This document shows, piece by piece, positions 4,902 to 5,632 of a stretch of DNA of 5,632 bases. The translations under genes and the position numbers were made by a program. Positions within the stretch are counted from its first letter, which is position 1. Each line of letters opens with the position of its first letter. Source of the DNA: Rikenellaceae bacterium (GTDB lineage Bacteria > Bacteroidota > Bacteroidia > Bacteroidales > Rikenellaceae); the NCBI GenBank assembly GCA_031286025.1, contig JAITVB010000160.1, positions 1 to 5,632 of the forward strand, in the 5' to 3' direction. The notes below the pieces were generated by a model. That model saw only the letters and a list, made by a program, of their open reading frames with translations, had not been told where the DNA came from and searched no databases.

Positions 4902-5632
4902 ATGGCGGTGATAACCATTGTGATCATCACAATCATCACCTCAGCCCTCGGGGCCGCCGCAGCATATCTGATCGTTACGAAAACCATCGAAAAACGGAAG
5001 GACACACTGCTCAAAGACGCGGAAGCCGAAGGCGAGATGATCAAAAAAGAGAAGATCCTTCAAGCCAAAGAACGCTTTATCCAACTCAAGGCGGAACACG
5101 AGAAACAAGTCAACGAACGCAATTCGCGCATCGTCCAGACCGAAAACAGGCTGAAGGAAAACGAACGCGCCATCACCCAGAAACTGGACGAACTGGAAAA
5201 GAGAGGCAACGACCTCTCGGCCCAGAAAGGCCTGATGGAGAACAAGCTCCAGGTGATGGACGCCCGCAAGGAAGACCTTGAAAAGAAATTCAAGGAACAA
5301 CTCGTCCTGTTGGAGCAGATCAGCGGCATGAGTTCCGACGAAGCCAAGAATATCCTGATGGAATCGATGAAGACCGAAGCCAGGAGCGAAGCGATGGCCT
5401 ACATCAGCGAAGCGATCGAAGAGGCCAAAATGACGGCCAACAAGGAAGCCAAACGCATTGTGGTTCAGTCGATCCAACGTGTGGCGACCGAAACGGCGAT
5501 CGAAAACTCGGTGACTGTTTTCAATATTGAAGGAGACGAGGTAAAAGGACGCATTATCGGCCGCGAAGGCCGCAATATTCGTGCGTTGGAGGCTGTTACG
5601 GGTGTGGAGATCATTGTTGACGACACGCCCGA
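4902..5632 (+). CDS. rny: Ribonuclease Y, N-terminal half (3' partial)
   Basis: RNase Y is a membrane-anchored endoribonuclease that starts mRNA decay. The frame stays open from ATG 4902 to the window end, giving 243 residues, roughly half of the usual 510-520. Residues 2-24 (AVITIVIITIITSALGAAAAYLI) form the N-terminal transmembrane anchor. Residues of about 28-200 are a long, Lys/Glu-rich coiled coil. The KH RNA-binding domain begins near residue 205 (VTVFNIEGDEVKGRIIGREG) and has its GxxG loop as Gly220-Arg-Glu-Gly223, followed by RNIRALEAVTGVEIIVDDTP. This last segment is highly characteristic of RNase Y. The catalytic HD domain lies beyond the window. The start is certain because the membrane anchor begins directly after it. 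The 63 bases before it are AT-rich, with no Shine-Dalgarno and no clear TAnnTTTG box; six T at the end of 6S RNA lie just upstream, so how rny is transcribed is unclear. Confidence 0.96.
   Translation, partial: MAVITIVIITIITSALGAAAAYLIVTKTIEKRKDTLLKDAEAEGEMIKKEKILQAKERFIQLKAEHEKQVNERNSRIVQTENRLKENERAITQKLDELEKRGNDLSAQKGLMENKLQVMDARKEDLEKKFKEQLVLLEQISGMSSDEAKNILMESMKTEARSEAMAYISEAIEEAKMTANKEAKRIVVQSIQRVATETAIENSVTVFNIEGDEVKGRIIGREGRNIRALEAVTGVEIIVDDTP

Overview
The window looks like chromosomal core DNA from a GC-rich member of the Bacteroidales. Gene content, the Bacteroidetes-type -7 promoter boxes (TAnnTTTG), the scarcity of Shine-Dalgarno sequences and the A-rich start regions all fit, and an Alistipes-like Rikenellaceae is my best guess. 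That taxon comes from family knowledge and base composition; no search was run. All genes lie on the plus strand. I see no mobile element, CRISPR array, tRNA or rRNA.

Region 1 (1-2183) is an outer-membrane biogenesis cluster. It holds the C-terminal beta-barrel of BamA, cut by the window edge, followed by two tandem Skp/OmpH-type periplasmic chaperones. The two chaperones are clearly paralogous but divergent. A strong intrinsic terminator (2225-2255) closes this cluster.

Region 2 (2265-3563) is rimO, the radical-SAM enzyme that methylthiolates ribosomal protein S12. Its start codon lies only 9 nt past the terminator T-tract, so its transcription probably depends on read-through or on an upstream promoter that I could not identify.

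Region 3 (3564-4473) begins with a good Bacteroidetes promoter, a highly structured segment of about 109 nt ending in a terminator, and a second -7 box. These precede a 97-residue coiled-coil protein and, after a purine-rich gap, the cell-division protein ZapA. The promoter-to-terminator segment may be an unannotated small RNA or an attenuated leader.

Region 4 (4474-4901) has no protein gene. Its first part has several local GC-rich hairpins. Its second part (about 4638-4838) folds into the long, bubble-interrupted hairpin typical of 6S RNA, closed by a 16-bp stem and ending in six T residues. The zapA-6S order resembles that of proteobacteria.

Region 5 (4902-5632) is the 5' half of rny (RNase Y): a membrane anchor, a long coiled coil and the start of the KH domain. 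It runs off the window. Functionally the window links envelope assembly, ribosome modification, cell division, global transcription control by 6S RNA and mRNA turnover. The most interesting parts are the two non-coding intervals, 3564-3744 and 4484-4838.
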